Position numbers and translations under genes: made by a program
Part shown: one piece after another, positions 46,519-55,014 of the stretch
Position numbering within the stretch: position 1 is the first letter of the stretch
Layout: every line of letters starts with the position of its first letter
The notes under the pieces: model-generated
Database searches by the model: none
Told to the model about the DNA's origin: nothing
Seen by the model: only the letters and a program-made list of their open reading frames with translations
From: Candidatus Nitrosopelagicus sp.
Lineage (GTDB): Archaea > Thermoproteota > Nitrososphaeria > Nitrososphaerales > Nitrosopumilaceae
Reading direction: 5' to 3'
Assembly: GCA_028343215.1 (NCBI GenBank)
Contig: JAOLYB010000003.1
Location: 1-64,000 of the forward strand
Length of the DNA: 64,000 bases

Positions 46519-47619
46519 ATGTTAGAAGAGTTGGTTGGGACTTCAACTGCAATTGAACATGCCATAAATGGTGAAGAACTAACATTTGATGATGGTATGG
46601 AGATCCTAAATGATGATAATCTTCATGTCGTTGGTGCCGCAGCTGATATTGTAAGAAAAAAACTTGTAGGAGATACTGTTTCATTTGCTGCCTCATACTA
46701 CATGAATTATACAAATTTGTGTGCTGCCAGTTGTCAAATGTGTGCATTTTATCGTAAAGGTGATGAAGATGACGCTTACACACTTACTCCTGATCAAATA
46801 GAAAAAAGAGTTGCAGCTGCAAAAGATTTGGGTGCAACTGAAGTACACATTGTAGGAGGGTTTCATCCTGATTTACAACTTGACTATTACGAACAAATGA
46901 TGTCTGCTATAAAACAAAAACATCCTGATATGACCATTAAGGCATTCACTGCAGCAGAAATTTTCTTTCTCTCAAAATTAACAAAAAACTCTGTCACTGA
47001 AATTTTATCTAGACTAAAAGATGCAGGTCTTGACTCAATGCCTGGAGGCGGAGCTGAATTATTCCATCCTGATGTTAGAACAAAAATCATTCGAGGAAAG
47101 TGTACTGGCCAACAATGGCTTGATACCATCGAAGTTGCACATAATCTTGGAATTAAAAGCAACGTTACAATGCTTTATGGTCATATAGAAAAACCAGAAC
47201 ACATAGTTGATCATCTCATAAAGATTAGAGAGTTACAAAAAAAGACTAATGGATTTATCACTTTGATTCCACTAAAGTTCAGTCTAGATAATACTGAGCT
47301 TGAAAAGGAACACAAGGTGGAACATGAATCCTCTTCTATCTATGATCTGAAAATTATTGCATTATCTAGACTAATGCTGGCACAGACACTCAAGAATATT
47401 TCTGTATACTGGGTTGCATATGGAACAAAACTCGCTCAAGTTGCATTATCACATGGAGGAAATGATTTGGTGGGAACTGCATTTTCTGAGGAAATTTATC
47501 GTGCAGCGGGGAAACCTACCAACTCTTCATTATTGGAATTAGCAAATTTAGCAAAAGAGATTGGTCGTACTCCTATTCAACGAAATACATTCTTTAAAAC
47601 ACTTCAAACCTTCACTTAG
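46519..47619 (+). CDS. mqnE: Aminodeoxyfutalosine synthase (radical SAM)
   Basis: 366 residues. Radical SAM cluster CxxxCxxC at C68, C72 and C75 (LCAASCQMCAFYR). The pattern ATEVHIVGGFHPDLQLDYY, MTIKAFTAAEIFF, GGGAELFHP, NVTMLYGHIEKPEH and YWVAYGTKLAQVAL follows MqnE along the whole length more closely than the related MqnC or CofH. It joins an enolpyruvyl-carboxybenzoate to SAM's adenosyl group in the futalosine route to menaquinone. A partner gene (mqnD-like) lies at 49586-50416. Related CofH assignment cannot be fully excluded by eye. Confidence 0.82.
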   Translation: MLEELVGTSTAIEHAINGEELTFDDGMEILNDDNLHVVGAAADIVRKKLVGDTVSFAASYYMNYTNLCAASCQMCAFYRKGDEDDAYTLTPDQIEKRVAAAKDLGATEVHIVGGFHPDLQLDYYEQMMSAIKQKHPDMTIKAFTAAEIFFLSKLTKNSVTEILSRLKDAGLDSMPGGGAELFHPDVRTKIIRGKCTGQQWLDTIEVAHNLGIKSNVTMLYGHIEKPEHIVDHLIKIRELQKKTNGFITLIPLKFSLDNTELEKEHKVEHESSSIYDLKIIALSRLMLAQTLKNISVYWVAYGTKLAQVALSHGGNDLVGTAFSEEIYRAAGKPTNSSLLELANLAKEIGRTPIQRNTFFKTLQTFT

Positions 47620-47893
47620 TTGCAGGTTTCTTTTCTGTTTTCTTTGCACCGCCTTTTCTTTTTCTGCGTGCCCCAAAACTAATCAAAACTAGTAAAAATC
47701 CAATACCAACCAAAATACCTGAAAGTGTTTTAAAATCTTCATTTTCTCTTTCATTAACCATAAACTCGTACTTTTCTTCTTCAGTCATTCCTTCTCTGCC
47801 AATTGGTGTCATGTCTGTTAGTATTCCTGAAAGTACCATTCCAACGACAATCATAGATACGCCTCCTGCTAAAATTCTTTTATCTACTAACAT
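47612..47893 (-). CDS. Two-helix membrane protein with Lys-rich tail
   Basis: 93 residues. Two spans, ILAGGVSMIVVGMVLSGIL and LSGILVGIGFLLVLISFGA, flank an acidic loop (GMTEEEKYEFMVNERENED); the tail is RRKRKGGAKKTEKKPATK. No family recognised. Similar in layout to the protein at 49331-49585. Overlaps the end of mqnE by 8 nt, tail to tail. Confidence 0.65.
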   Translation of the reverse strand: MLVDKRILAGGVSMIVVGMVLSGILTDMTPIGREGMTEEEKYEFMVNERENEDFKTLSGILVGIGFLLVLISFGARRKRKGGAKKTEKKPATK

Positions 47894-47945
47894 AACTTCA
47901 TTTAGGAAATGTAGATTTAATATATAATTCTGAAAAACACATCAT

Positions 47946-48911
47946 ATGTCACAACTCCCCCATTTCACAAGTAAGGTATTTCTGGCTCCAATGGCTGGCG
48001 TAAGTGATCCTGCACTACGTATAATGTGTAAAAGGATGGGTGCAGGACTTGTTGTTACAGAATTAACTAGCGTAAATGCGATAGTTGCTAAACATGAACA
48101 ATTAGAATCTGAATCAAAAAATATTACTGAATTTATTGAATTTTCTGAAAAAGAACGTCCGTTATCTGTTCAATTATTTGGCTCTGATATCATTGCATTA
48201 GAAAAGGCTGCAAAAATTGTAGAACCTCACTTTGACATGATTGATTACAATATGGGGTGTCCTGCTCCTCATATTACAAAACAAATGGCAGGTGGTGCAT
48301 TATTACAAAACTCTGATTTAACTCGCGAAATATTTAGAACCTTAGTAAATACTGTGAAAAAACCCATATCGCTAAAAATGAGAATGGGTGTCACTGAAGA
48401 AAATACATCTCTATTCTTAGAAATCTCAAAAATTGCAGAACAAGAAGGAATACAATTAATGACATTACATCCACGAACTGTCTCTCAGGGATACTCTGGG
48501 CATTCAGACTGGGATATGATTAAAAAATTAAAACAAAATGTTTCTGTTCCTGTAGTTGGAAATGGTGATATCACCTCTCCTGAAATTGCTAAAAAAGTTC
48601 TTGATTATACTGGATGTGATTATTTAATGGTTGGAAGAGGTGCAATGGGCAACCCATTCATTTTTGAGCAGATTAATGATTTTCTTGAAGATGGTACATA
48701 CAAACAGTATTCCCTTACCGATAGGCTTGAAGCATTTGTCACATACCTAGAATTGACAGAAAAATATAACATTAGATTTGCAAATATCAAGCAACAGGCT
48801 ATCCGATTTACAAAAGGAACTGTTGGGGGAGGGCAACTTCGGAATAGACTAAGTGCTGCAAAAACTACAGATGATCTTAAAGAACTATTATTGCAGAAAG
48901 TGACAGTCTAA
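47946..48911 (+). CDS. dus: tRNA-dihydrouridine synthase
   Basis: 321 residues, FMN TIM-barrel. Signature segments: FLAPMAGVSDPALR near the start, YNMGCPAPHITKQMAGGALL with the catalytic Cys, LKMRMG, LHPRTVSQGYSG and the phosphate-binding VVGNGDITSP plus MVGRGAMGNPF. It reduces uridines in the tRNA D-loop. Complete length. Archaeal members usually belong to one subgroup, but the modified position cannot be told from this reading. Confidence 0.93.
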   Translation: MSQLPHFTSKVFLAPMAGVSDPALRIMCKRMGAGLVVTELTSVNAIVAKHEQLESESKNITEFIEFSEKERPLSVQLFGSDIIALEKAAKIVEPHFDMIDYNMGCPAPHITKQMAGGALLQNSDLTREIFRTLVNTVKKPISLKMRMGVTEENTSLFLEISKIAEQEGIQLMTLHPRTVSQGYSGHSDWDMIKKLKQNVSVPVVGNGDITSPEIAKKVLDYTGCDYLMVGRGAMGNPFIFEQINDFLEDGTYKQYSLTDRLEAFVTYLELTEKYNIRFANIKQQAIRFTKGTVGGGQLRNRLSAAKTTDDLKELLLQKVTV

Positions 48912-49130
48912 TTACTTGTAAAGGTCAAACTCTGGACTTCTTTGTTGACTTTTTACTTCTGACATTACTGCTTTAACAACCTCATTGTGATTGTATGTCA
49001 AATGTCTCAAGAATTTTGCTGATACATCTGCTCTTGTCTCGTCGTCTGCAAAAAGCATCTCTTCAGATGACAATTCTGTCATCATCTCTTTGCATTCAAC
49101 ACAAGGATCAAAGTCTAGGTAAAGCTTCAT
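48912..49130 (-). CDS. Hypothetical 72-residue protein
   Basis: Start taken at ATG 49130 because a TATA box (TTTATTA, minus strand, around 49151-49157) lies 25 nt upstream; a start at 49151 would fall on it. The sequence has CVECKEMM, a lone CxxC, a helical core ETRADVSAKFLRHLTYNHNE and an acidic end. A zinc or iron site shared between two chains is possible. Abuts the stop of dus, convergent. Confidence 0.6.
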   Translation of the reverse strand: MKLYLDFDPCVECKEMMTELSSEEMLFADDETRADVSAKFLRHLTYNHNEVVKAVMSEVKSQQRSPEFDLYK

Positions 49131-49186
49131 GGACAGTTTATGACTCTGCATAATAAATACTAGATGTTGACTTGATAGGCTCAGAA

Positions 49187-49258
49187 CTAGAATTCTTCGT
49201 CATCAATGAAAAGTCCAGAGTAATCATATGTTGAATCATTATTTTGGTTTGTTTTCAT
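49187..49258 (-). CDS. Possible 23-residue acidic peptide
   Basis: ATG 49258 to TAG 49187, MKTNQNNDSTYDYSGLFIDD plus EEF. Only an open frame and a plausible composition support it. Confidence 0.2.
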   Translation of the reverse strand: MKTNQNNDSTYDYSGLFIDDEEF

Positions 49259-49330
49259 GTATAGAGTAAGTGAATTTTGAATATAAGCAATATGAACAAT
49301 TTATCTTTGATTCTTTTTTTTAGAAAATAA

Positions 49331-49585
49331 TTGGTACATATACAAAATCCCACATGGTTTTTCATTGGAATCATTTTATTGATTCTAGGTTCATTCATTA
49401 TGCTTTTTGATTATCCACAAATCCAATATTTTGATAAGATTGAGCCTGAAATGTATGCGACCTTGGAATCTGAACAAAAAGAAATTCACAATAGATTGAA
49501 AATTGAATTCTCAATTGGAATTGTTATTCTCTTGGCAGGTATGGCATTGTTTGTTACCTCGTTTTTTAGAAATTCTAAAAAATAA
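49331..49585 (+). CDS. Two-helix membrane protein
   Basis: 84 residues read from TTG 49331. Spans WFFIGIILLILGSFIMLF and FSIGIVILLAGMALFVTSFF flank a polar loop with YATLESEQKEIHNRLKIE. No family recognised. Stop is directly next to the end of the mqnD-like gene on the other strand. Confidence 0.6.
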   Translation: MVHIQNPTWFFIGIILLILGSFIMLFDYPQIQYFDKIEPEMYATLESEQKEIHNRLKIEFSIGIVILLAGMALFVTSFFRNSKK

Positions 49586-50416
49586 TTAAAGTGGTTTTGA
49601 AATTTTTAACTCAAACTCAGGAACAAGTCCCTTTTCTTTTGCCATCTTAAACATCAATTTTACAGCCTTTTCTCCTGGTTCTCCCATATCTACAGTTACC
49701 TCATTAACATACATGAGTACAAATTTTTCAATCAATTCTCTTGATTTTCCTCTACTGTATTTCATTGCATAATCAATTCCATCTTTTATGTTATTTCTTG
49801 CAAATTTGATGGATTCTTGTAAATACAAGTCAAATTTGTTAATTAATTCTGGACCAAGTTCTTCATTCATCACATTAACTCCTAATGGAACTGGCAATCC
49901 TCCGGATTCTTTATCCCACCATTCCCCTACATCTAGAATTTTTTGTATCCCCTCTTCTTTAAATGATAATTGTGTTTCATGAATTACCAATCCAACATCA
50001 ACCTTGCCACTTCTCACAGCTTCTGGAATATCACTAAAGTTCATTTCGACATAATCAAATTTACCAATCATTAATTGTAACAACAAATATGCCGAAGTCA
50101 TCTCTCCTGGAATGGCAATCTTTGATTTTTTTATCTCTTCAATTGTCATAGGTTTTGTTGCAGTAACAATTGGTCCATAGTTAATTCCAAAACTTCCACC
50201 GCTTCTTAACATAACATAATTTGGAATGTGCGCACATGCATGAACTGAAACTGCGGTAACATCTAATTCTGGATTCTTTGCTTTTCTATTCAATTTTTCA
50301 ATATCTTCTATAACATGAGTGACGTTAAAGTCATCTGATTTTACTTTACCCGTAAACATTGCATAAAACATGAATGCGTCATCTGAATCTGGTGTATGTC
50401 CTACAGAAATATCCAC
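49586..50416 (-). CDS. mqnD: MqnA/MqnD-family menaquinone enzyme (likely MqnD)
   Basis: 276 residues of the periplasmic-binding-like fold family that holds chorismate dehydratase MqnA and 1,4-dihydroxy-6-naphthoate synthase MqnD. The opening GHTPDSDDAFMFYAMFTG and later TAVSVHACAHIPNYVMLRSG, PGEMTSAYLLLQLM and VIHETQLSF follow MqnD. It should release 1,4-dihydroxy-6-naphthoate from cyclic dehypoxanthine futalosine. With mqnE 2 kb away this supports a futalosine menaquinone route. Thaumarchaeal members are divergent, so MqnA versus MqnD needs a tree. Confidence 0.75.
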   Translation of the reverse strand: MDISVGHTPDSDDAFMFYAMFTGKVKSDDFNVTHVIEDIEKLNRKAKNPELDVTAVSVHACAHIPNYVMLRSGGSFGINYGPIVTATKPMTIEEIKKSKIAIPGEMTSAYLLLQLMIGKFDYVEMNFSDIPEAVRSGKVDVGLVIHETQLSFKEEGIQKILDVGEWWDKESGGLPVPLGVNVMNEELGPELINKFDLYLQESIKFARNNIKDGIDYAMKYSRGKSRELIEKFVLMYVNEVTVDMGEPGEKAVKLMFKMAKEKGLVPEFELKISKPL

Positions 50417-50496
50417 AATTTTGAAGGATCTTTGTCGTAATAATAACCAAAGTTTTCTTGATATATAATAAATAACATGTAGTTGTATAGTTATTT

Positions 50497-50616
50497 ATGA
50501 TCTGCTCTAGCTGTGAGAATCATAGACACTTTGAGTGTATTGATTGCCAAAATAATCACACCACTGAGCTTTGTAGCTGTGATTGCCATTTAACAGAGCA
50601 TGAACATGACGATTAG
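50497..50616 (+). CDS. Cys/His-rich metal-binding mini-protein (39 aa)
   Basis: ATG 50497 to TAG 50616. Almost a quarter of residues are Cys or His: ICSSCENHRHFECIDCQNNH, then LCSCDCHLTEHEHDD. Two or three zinc sites could form; the pattern CxxC..H..CxxC..H is like a B-box or DnaJ-like cross-brace. TATATAATAAATA lies about 35 nt upstream. Function unknown. Confidence 0.65.
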   Translation: MICSSCENHRHFECIDCQNNHTTELCSCDCHLTEHEHDD

Positions 50617-50647
50617 TATAATTAGTTCAAAAAAATAATTTTCTACT

Positions 50648-51058
50648 ATGGAAGACGATCCTCATTCTGATGAAGAAATTTTAGAAATTTTAAAGATGAA
50701 AAAAATTGCAGTTGTAGGGATGTCAAAAAATCCCGATAAGGCTGCACATTATGTACCAAAATATCTACATGAAAATGGATATGACATCACTCCTGTAAAT
50801 CCAAATGCAGATGTTATACTGAAAAAACAGTGCTATGATGTGATTACTGATGTGCCTGATGATGTTGACATTGTAGATGTATTTCGACCATCAGATCAGG
50901 TAATGCCAATAATAAAAGAAGCAATAAAGAAAAAACCCAAAGTCATTTGGCTTCAAGAGGGAATTCATAATGAAGAAGCAGAAAAACTAGCGAAAGATGC
51001 TGGAATTGATGTTGTTTACAATAGATGCATGTTGGCAGAACATAGTCGGTTATCATAA
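50648..51058 (+). CDS. CoA-binding domain protein (YccU-like)
   Basis: 136 residues with a Rossmann CoA-binding fold: IAVVGMSKNPDKAAHYVPKY near 17-36, then GYDITPVNPNAD, and VIWLQEGIHNEEAEKLAKDAG with CMLAEHSRL at the end. This is the full small CoA-binding family, whose role is still unclear. First of a cluster that runs to 53725; the next gene overlaps by 1 nt. Confidence 0.9.
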   Translation: MEDDPHSDEEILEILKMKKIAVVGMSKNPDKAAHYVPKYLHENGYDITPVNPNADVILKKQCYDVITDVPDDVDIVDVFRPSDQVMPIIKEAIKKKPKVIWLQEGIHNEEAEKLAKDAGIDVVYNRCMLAEHSRLS

Positions 51059-51423
51059 TGTCTGATAATTCATTTCAAGCATTTTATGACGAGCTACAAC
51101 TTTTAGTAGAAAAATTTGAGAAAAAACAGACTCAGATAAAGATGGAATCAAATCTCGAATATGACTCTGTAAAAATTTTTGGTGAAAAAATGGATTCTGT
51201 CACAAGAGCAAAACTTGGGGTAGATGATGCGGCAGAATTGGCATACACAACTGCAGAGCATCATCCATACTGGGCCGTTTTGTACAATTGTACTGAAATC
51301 ACAAAAACAATGCTTGAAAAATGGCATGATGAAATCACTCCTGAAGAATTAGACGAGATTAAATGGAATCTAAAAGAAATTCAAAATTCAATATCAAATA
51401 TAGAAAACAAACTCAAAAAATAA
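51058..51423 (+). CDS. Hypothetical helical protein
   Basis: 121 residues; the ATG overlaps the previous stop (ATAATG). Long amphipathic helices FQAFYDELQLLVEKFEKK and ELDEIKWNLKEIQNSISNIE suggest coiled coils or a four-helix bundle. The centre has ELAYTTAEHHPYWAVLYNCT. No family recognised. Cotranscribed with the CoA-binding protein and the GTPase. Confidence 0.65.
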   Translation: MSDNSFQAFYDELQLLVEKFEKKQTQIKMESNLEYDSVKIFGEKMDSVTRAKLGVDDAAELAYTTAEHHPYWAVLYNCTEITKTMLEKWHDEITPEELDEIKWNLKEIQNSISNIENKLKK

Positions 51424-51455
51424 TCAGATAAATACAATAAAATGGAAAATAATTC

Positions 51456-52676
51456 ATGGTGATAAAGATTGGAATTATAGGTAAAACAAATACTGGTAAA
51501 ACCACCTTCTTCAATTCTGCAACATTAGCATCTACTGAAATTTCCACATATCCATTTACAACAAAAAAACCACAAACAGGAACTGGTCAGGCAATTACTT
51601 TGTGTGTTCATATGGAGTTTAATGTTCAAGATGAACCAAACAATTCAAAATGTGTTGACGGATGGCGTTACATTCCTATCGAATTAATTGATTTACCTGG
51701 ATTAATCAAAGATGCGTGGAAAGGGAAGGGATTGGGAAACCAATTTCTTTCTATTGCTGCACAATCTGATGCATTGTTACATGTTGTTGATTGCTCTGGA
51801 AGTATAGATGCAACAGGAAAAATAACCGAACCTGGTTCTGGTGATCCTGTATCTGACTTTGCTGACATTGAAGAAGAGTTGGTAATGTGGTATCAAAAAA
51901 TTCTGGAAGGAAATAGAGATAAACTTTCTAAAAATATTCGTGATGGTACAGACCAAGTTGATGCATTAACTGAGCTATACCAAGGAATTGGTGTTAAAAA
52001 ATCACATGTAATTCAGGCACTAAAAACTACCAATTTAGAAGAAATTGCTTTTGATGACTTTGATATGGGTCAAACAAAAGAATTTGCAAAAATCTTACGT
52101 AAAATTTCAAAACCTACTCTCATAGTTGCAAACAAAATTGATGTTCCTGGTGCTGACAAAAACTTTAATCGTCTTCGTGAACGATATAATGAAGTCATCA
52201 CTGTCCCTGCAAGTGCTGATAGTGAGTTAACTCTAAGACGTGCAGAACAGCAAGATTTGATAAAATATTCTCCAGGATCTGAGCAGTTTGATATTGTTAA
52301 ACCTGAAGAATTAAACGATAAACAAACAAACGCACTTAATTTCATCAAACAAGATATCATGGGTGAATATATGCGAACTGGAGTTCAATTTGCAATAAAT
52401 GTCACCGTCTTCAAATTATTAAAAATGAATGCAGTTTACCCAGTCGCTGATGAGAATAAACTTTCTGATAAAAAAGGACACATACTTCCTGATTTGATTT
52501 TACTCAAAGATGGAGCAACCGTAAAAGACTTGGCAAATGAAATTCACACCGGATTATCAAAGGGATTATTACATGCAAAAGATTTGAGGTACAATCTTAG
52601 ATTGCCAACCCACTATCAGTTGCGAGATAGAGATGTTATTTCACTAGTAAGCGCAACAAAGAAAGCCTCTGGATAA
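51456..52676 (+). CDS. YchF/Obg-type GTPase
   Basis: 406 residues. P-loop GKTNTGKTTFF near 9-19, switch II DLPGLIKDAW, guanine motif ANKID and a C-terminal TGS-like segment (LKDGATVKDLANEIH). The archaeal YchF/OLA1-related proteins of about 400 residues bind nucleotides and ribosomes. A helical insertion follows switch II, as in YchF. Complete. The neighbouring EF-Tu-like protein suggests a translation-linked cluster. Confidence 0.9.
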   Translation: MVIKIGIIGKTNTGKTTFFNSATLASTEISTYPFTTKKPQTGTGQAITLCVHMEFNVQDEPNNSKCVDGWRYIPIELIDLPGLIKDAWKGKGLGNQFLSIAAQSDALLHVVDCSGSIDATGKITEPGSGDPVSDFADIEEELVMWYQKILEGNRDKLSKNIRDGTDQVDALTELYQGIGVKKSHVIQALKTTNLEEIAFDDFDMGQTKEFAKILRKISKPTLIVANKIDVPGADKNFNRLRERYNEVITVPASADSELTLRRAEQQDLIKYSPGSEQFDIVKPEELNDKQTNALNFIKQDIMGEYMRTGVQFAINVTVFKLLKMNAVYPVADENKLSDKKGHILPDLILLKDGATVKDLANEIHTGLSKGLLHAKDLRYNLRLPTHYQLRDRDVISLVSATKKASG

Positions 52677-52691
52677 AATTAGTGGTTATCA

Positions 52692-53609
52692 ATGGAGTCT
52701 GTAAATTTTGTAATCTTAGGTGACCAATCAATTGCAACTGATTTTGGCAAAAAAGGTACGTCTACTGATCTAACATTATTTGATAGAAAAGAAGCGGAAA
52801 AAATTTACACATTTGTAACTCCAAATGGATTTCCCGAAAAAATCCAACCTCTATTTCAGGCAATTGCGTTAGCAGAATACGTAATCTTTCATGTAAATAC
52901 GTTGGATAAATTTACGGGTGAACAAATTCTTGCATTAGATGCGCTTGGAAAAAAAGATGGAATTTTATCTCATTCATATGATGTTGATGAGGCTAGATTA
53001 GATTTAATGATAAAGGGAACTGTAATTGAAGGATACACGAAAGTTGAACAGGATAAAATTAAAGAAGAATTAGCAAACTTTACTGTTGCAAAAAAAGATG
53101 GAAGTACCAGTATTGTAATTGATCATACATTTGATGTCAAAGGTGTGGGAACCGTTGCATTAGGAAAGGTTCTGTCTGGAAAAATTACTCAATATGATAA
53201 GATTCAGCACTATCCCTCTGAAATTGAAGCGATGGTAAAATCAATTCAGATGCATGACGATGATGTCAAAGAATCCATTTCTCCTGCTAGAGTTGGATTA
53301 TCTCTTAAAAATATCAAACATGATGAGATAACTCGTGGTGATGTCTTATCAAATGATACTTCAATCAAAACAGTAACTGAAATTACTATAGACTATAAAC
53401 AAAATCAGTTCTTCAAATCAACTTTGGCAGAAAATCAAATGTGTCTTGTAAGTGTAGGTCTTCAGATAAAGGCTGCAAAATTTGCATCCGTATCTCCTAT
53501 GAAACTAACATTTGAAAAACCGGTTATTGTAATGCCTGGTGATGTATGTGTACTACTAAAACCTGAATCGAACACTGTTCGCATAATTGGAAGCGGTGTA
53601 CCGCAATGA
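52692..53609 (+). CDS. EF-Tu/SelB-related pseudo-GTPase
   Basis: 305 residues. N-terminal half (1-125) has the G-domain outline (VNFVILGDQSIATDFGKKGT; ALAEYVIFHVNTLDKFTGEQ) but lacks the GxxxxGK[ST] P-loop, DxxG and NKxD motifs. C-terminal half carries an EF-Tu-like domain 2 (SIVIDHTFDVKGVGTVALGKVLSGKITQ is the region at about 138-165) and a domain 3-like end. It is probably a non-hydrolysing relative that binds an RNA or protein. The zinc-ribbon gene downstream overlaps by 4 nt. Confidence 0.75.
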   Translation: MESVNFVILGDQSIATDFGKKGTSTDLTLFDRKEAEKIYTFVTPNGFPEKIQPLFQAIALAEYVIFHVNTLDKFTGEQILALDALGKKDGILSHSYDVDEARLDLMIKGTVIEGYTKVEQDKIKEELANFTVAKKDGSTSIVIDHTFDVKGVGTVALGKVLSGKITQYDKIQHYPSEIEAMVKSIQMHDDDVKESISPARVGLSLKNIKHDEITRGDVLSNDTSIKTVTEITIDYKQNQFFKSTLAENQMCLVSVGLQIKAAKFASVSPMKLTFEKPVIVMPGDVCVLLKPESNTVRIIGSGVPQ

Positions 53610-53725
53610 AACCTGCAAGAGCATGTCCAATATGTCCTGAATGTGGTTCTAAAAAATTTGAAAGACTAGAAGATAACGGAGTAAAGCTCCAATGTGCAAG
53701 TTGTAAAAAAATAATTACTTTATAA
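53606..53725 (+). CDS. Zinc-ribbon mini-protein (39 aa)
   Basis: ATG 53606 overlaps the previous TGA (ATGA, 4 nt). Two knuckles, CPICPECG and CASCKK, form a single zinc ribbon over 39 residues with a charged middle KKFERLEDNGVKLQ. Coupled to the EF-Tu/SelB relative, so a translation or ribosome role is a reasonable guess. Convergent with the next gene. Confidence 0.7.
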   Translation: MKPARACPICPECGSKKFERLEDNGVKLQCASCKKIITL

Positions 53726-53965
53726 TTATCTAGAAAGACATTCTGACAAATCCTCATGAAATTTACTTGCCTGATAATCGTTTAGACTATCATCTCTATC
53801 TTCTAATGCAAATTTCTCCATTTCACTACATGTCCATCCTTCCCATATTCGAGGATTTGTAACGTTTTTCTCATACATGTTAATTCCTATAATGCTGAGA
53901 GGAACTACAATTGCAAATATTGCAATTATTAGTAACTTTACAAATTTTGGATTATCTGTAATCAT
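53726..53965 (-). CDS. Single-span membrane protein
   Basis: 79 residues; start taken at ATG 53965 because the longer frame has an unlikely Cys-rich tail overlapping ilvC. One helix, LLIIAIFAIVVPLSIIGI, follows NPKFVK and leads an outer part with two Cys (WTCSEMEKF and DLSECLSR at the end). No family recognised. Divergent from ilvC, with 48 nt between. Confidence 0.6.
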   Translation of the reverse strand: MITDNPKFVKLLIIAIFAIVVPLSIIGINMYEKNVTNPRIWEGWTCSEMEKFALEDRDDSLNDYQASKFHEDLSECLSR

Positions 53966-53985
53966 GAACTTGATTATTGCATAGA

Positions 53986-53993
53986 TTATATAG
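53986..53993 (+). promoter_or_regulatory. TATA box of ilvC
   Basis: TTATATAG centred 25 nt before ATG 54014, supporting that start over an upstream frame at 53996. Confidence 0.6.
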
Positions 53994-54013
53994 AATTGAC
54001 TTTGAATTTTAGT

Positions 54014-55012
54014 ATGGCAAAGACATGGAAAGACGCAGACATTAGTCTTGACCCTATCAAAGACCAAACTGTCGCAGTAATTGGATACGGTATCCAAGGT
54101 GATGCACAGGCAAACAACATGAAAGACTCAGGCCTCAAAGTTATTGTTGGTCTAAAAGAGGGCAGTCCAACATGGCAAAAAGCAAAAGATGATGGTCATG
54201 AAGTCATGTCAGTAGCTGATGCCACAAAAAAAGCAGACATTGTTCATATTTTAATTCCTGATATGGTTCAAGCAAAAGTGTACAAAGAAGAGATTGGTCC
54301 AAACCTATCTGATGGAAAAGCATTATCATTTTCACATGCAGCAGCAATTTACTGGAAATGGATTGACGCACCAGAAAACGTTGATCTAATCATGGTTGCA
54401 CCAAAAGGTCCTGGCTCTAAAGTTAGAGAGACATATCTACAAAATTTTGGAACTCCATCAATTGTTGCAGTTGAACAAGATAAAACAGGAAAAGCATGGG
54501 ATAGAACATTAGGAATTGCAAAAGCAATTGGTAGTGCACGTGCAGGATTAATACAAACAACATTCAAAGAAGAAGTAGAAACTGATTGGTTCGGAGAACA
54601 AGCCGATTTATGTGGAGGTTCAGCTTCAATGGTAGTTAATGCATTTGAAACTCTAGTAGAAGCAGGTTATCAACCAGAAATTGCATACTTTGAGGTATTA
54701 CACGAATTAAAATTAATTGTAGACATGATTCAAAGATATGGAATTAATGGAATGTGGAGACGTGTTTCAGAGACTGCAAGATACGGTGGATTAACAAGAG
54801 GTCCAATGGTAATGACACCTGATACAAAAGCAAACATGAAAAAAGTTCTAACAATGATTCAAGACGGAACATTCAACAAAGAATGGATTGATAATTATCA
54901 AAACGAAGGAAAGGCTGCATTTGATAAATACATGAAAGACTTGGATGGTCATCAAATCGAAACTGTAGGAAAACAGATGAGAAAGATGATGTGGCCTGAT
55001 TCTACTGAATAA
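54014..55012 (+). CDS. ilvC: Ketol-acid reductoisomerase
   Basis: 332 residues, class I. N-terminal Rossmann motif VAVIGYGIQGDAQANNMKDSG is visible at about 22-42; IPDMVQAKVYKEEI and SFSHAAAIYW follow; the C-terminal knotted domain contains GLIQTTFKEEVETDWFGEQ with the Mg ligands (D/E) and EVLHELKLIVDMI. It converts acetolactate to dihydroxyisovalerate in branched-chain amino acid synthesis. NADPH versus NADH preference is not clear from the loop GLKEGSPTW. Leaderless promoter. Other ilv genes are not in view. Confidence 0.96.
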   Translation: MAKTWKDADISLDPIKDQTVAVIGYGIQGDAQANNMKDSGLKVIVGLKEGSPTWQKAKDDGHEVMSVADATKKADIVHILIPDMVQAKVYKEEIGPNLSDGKALSFSHAAAIYWKWIDAPENVDLIMVAPKGPGSKVRETYLQNFGTPSIVAVEQDKTGKAWDRTLGIAKAIGSARAGLIQTTFKEEVETDWFGEQADLCGGSASMVVNAFETLVEAGYQPEIAYFEVLHELKLIVDMIQRYGINGMWRRVSETARYGGLTRGPMVMTPDTKANMKKVLTMIQDGTFNKEWIDNYQNEGKAAFDKYMKDLDGHQIETVGKQMRKMMWPDSTE

Positions 55013-55014
55013 AC

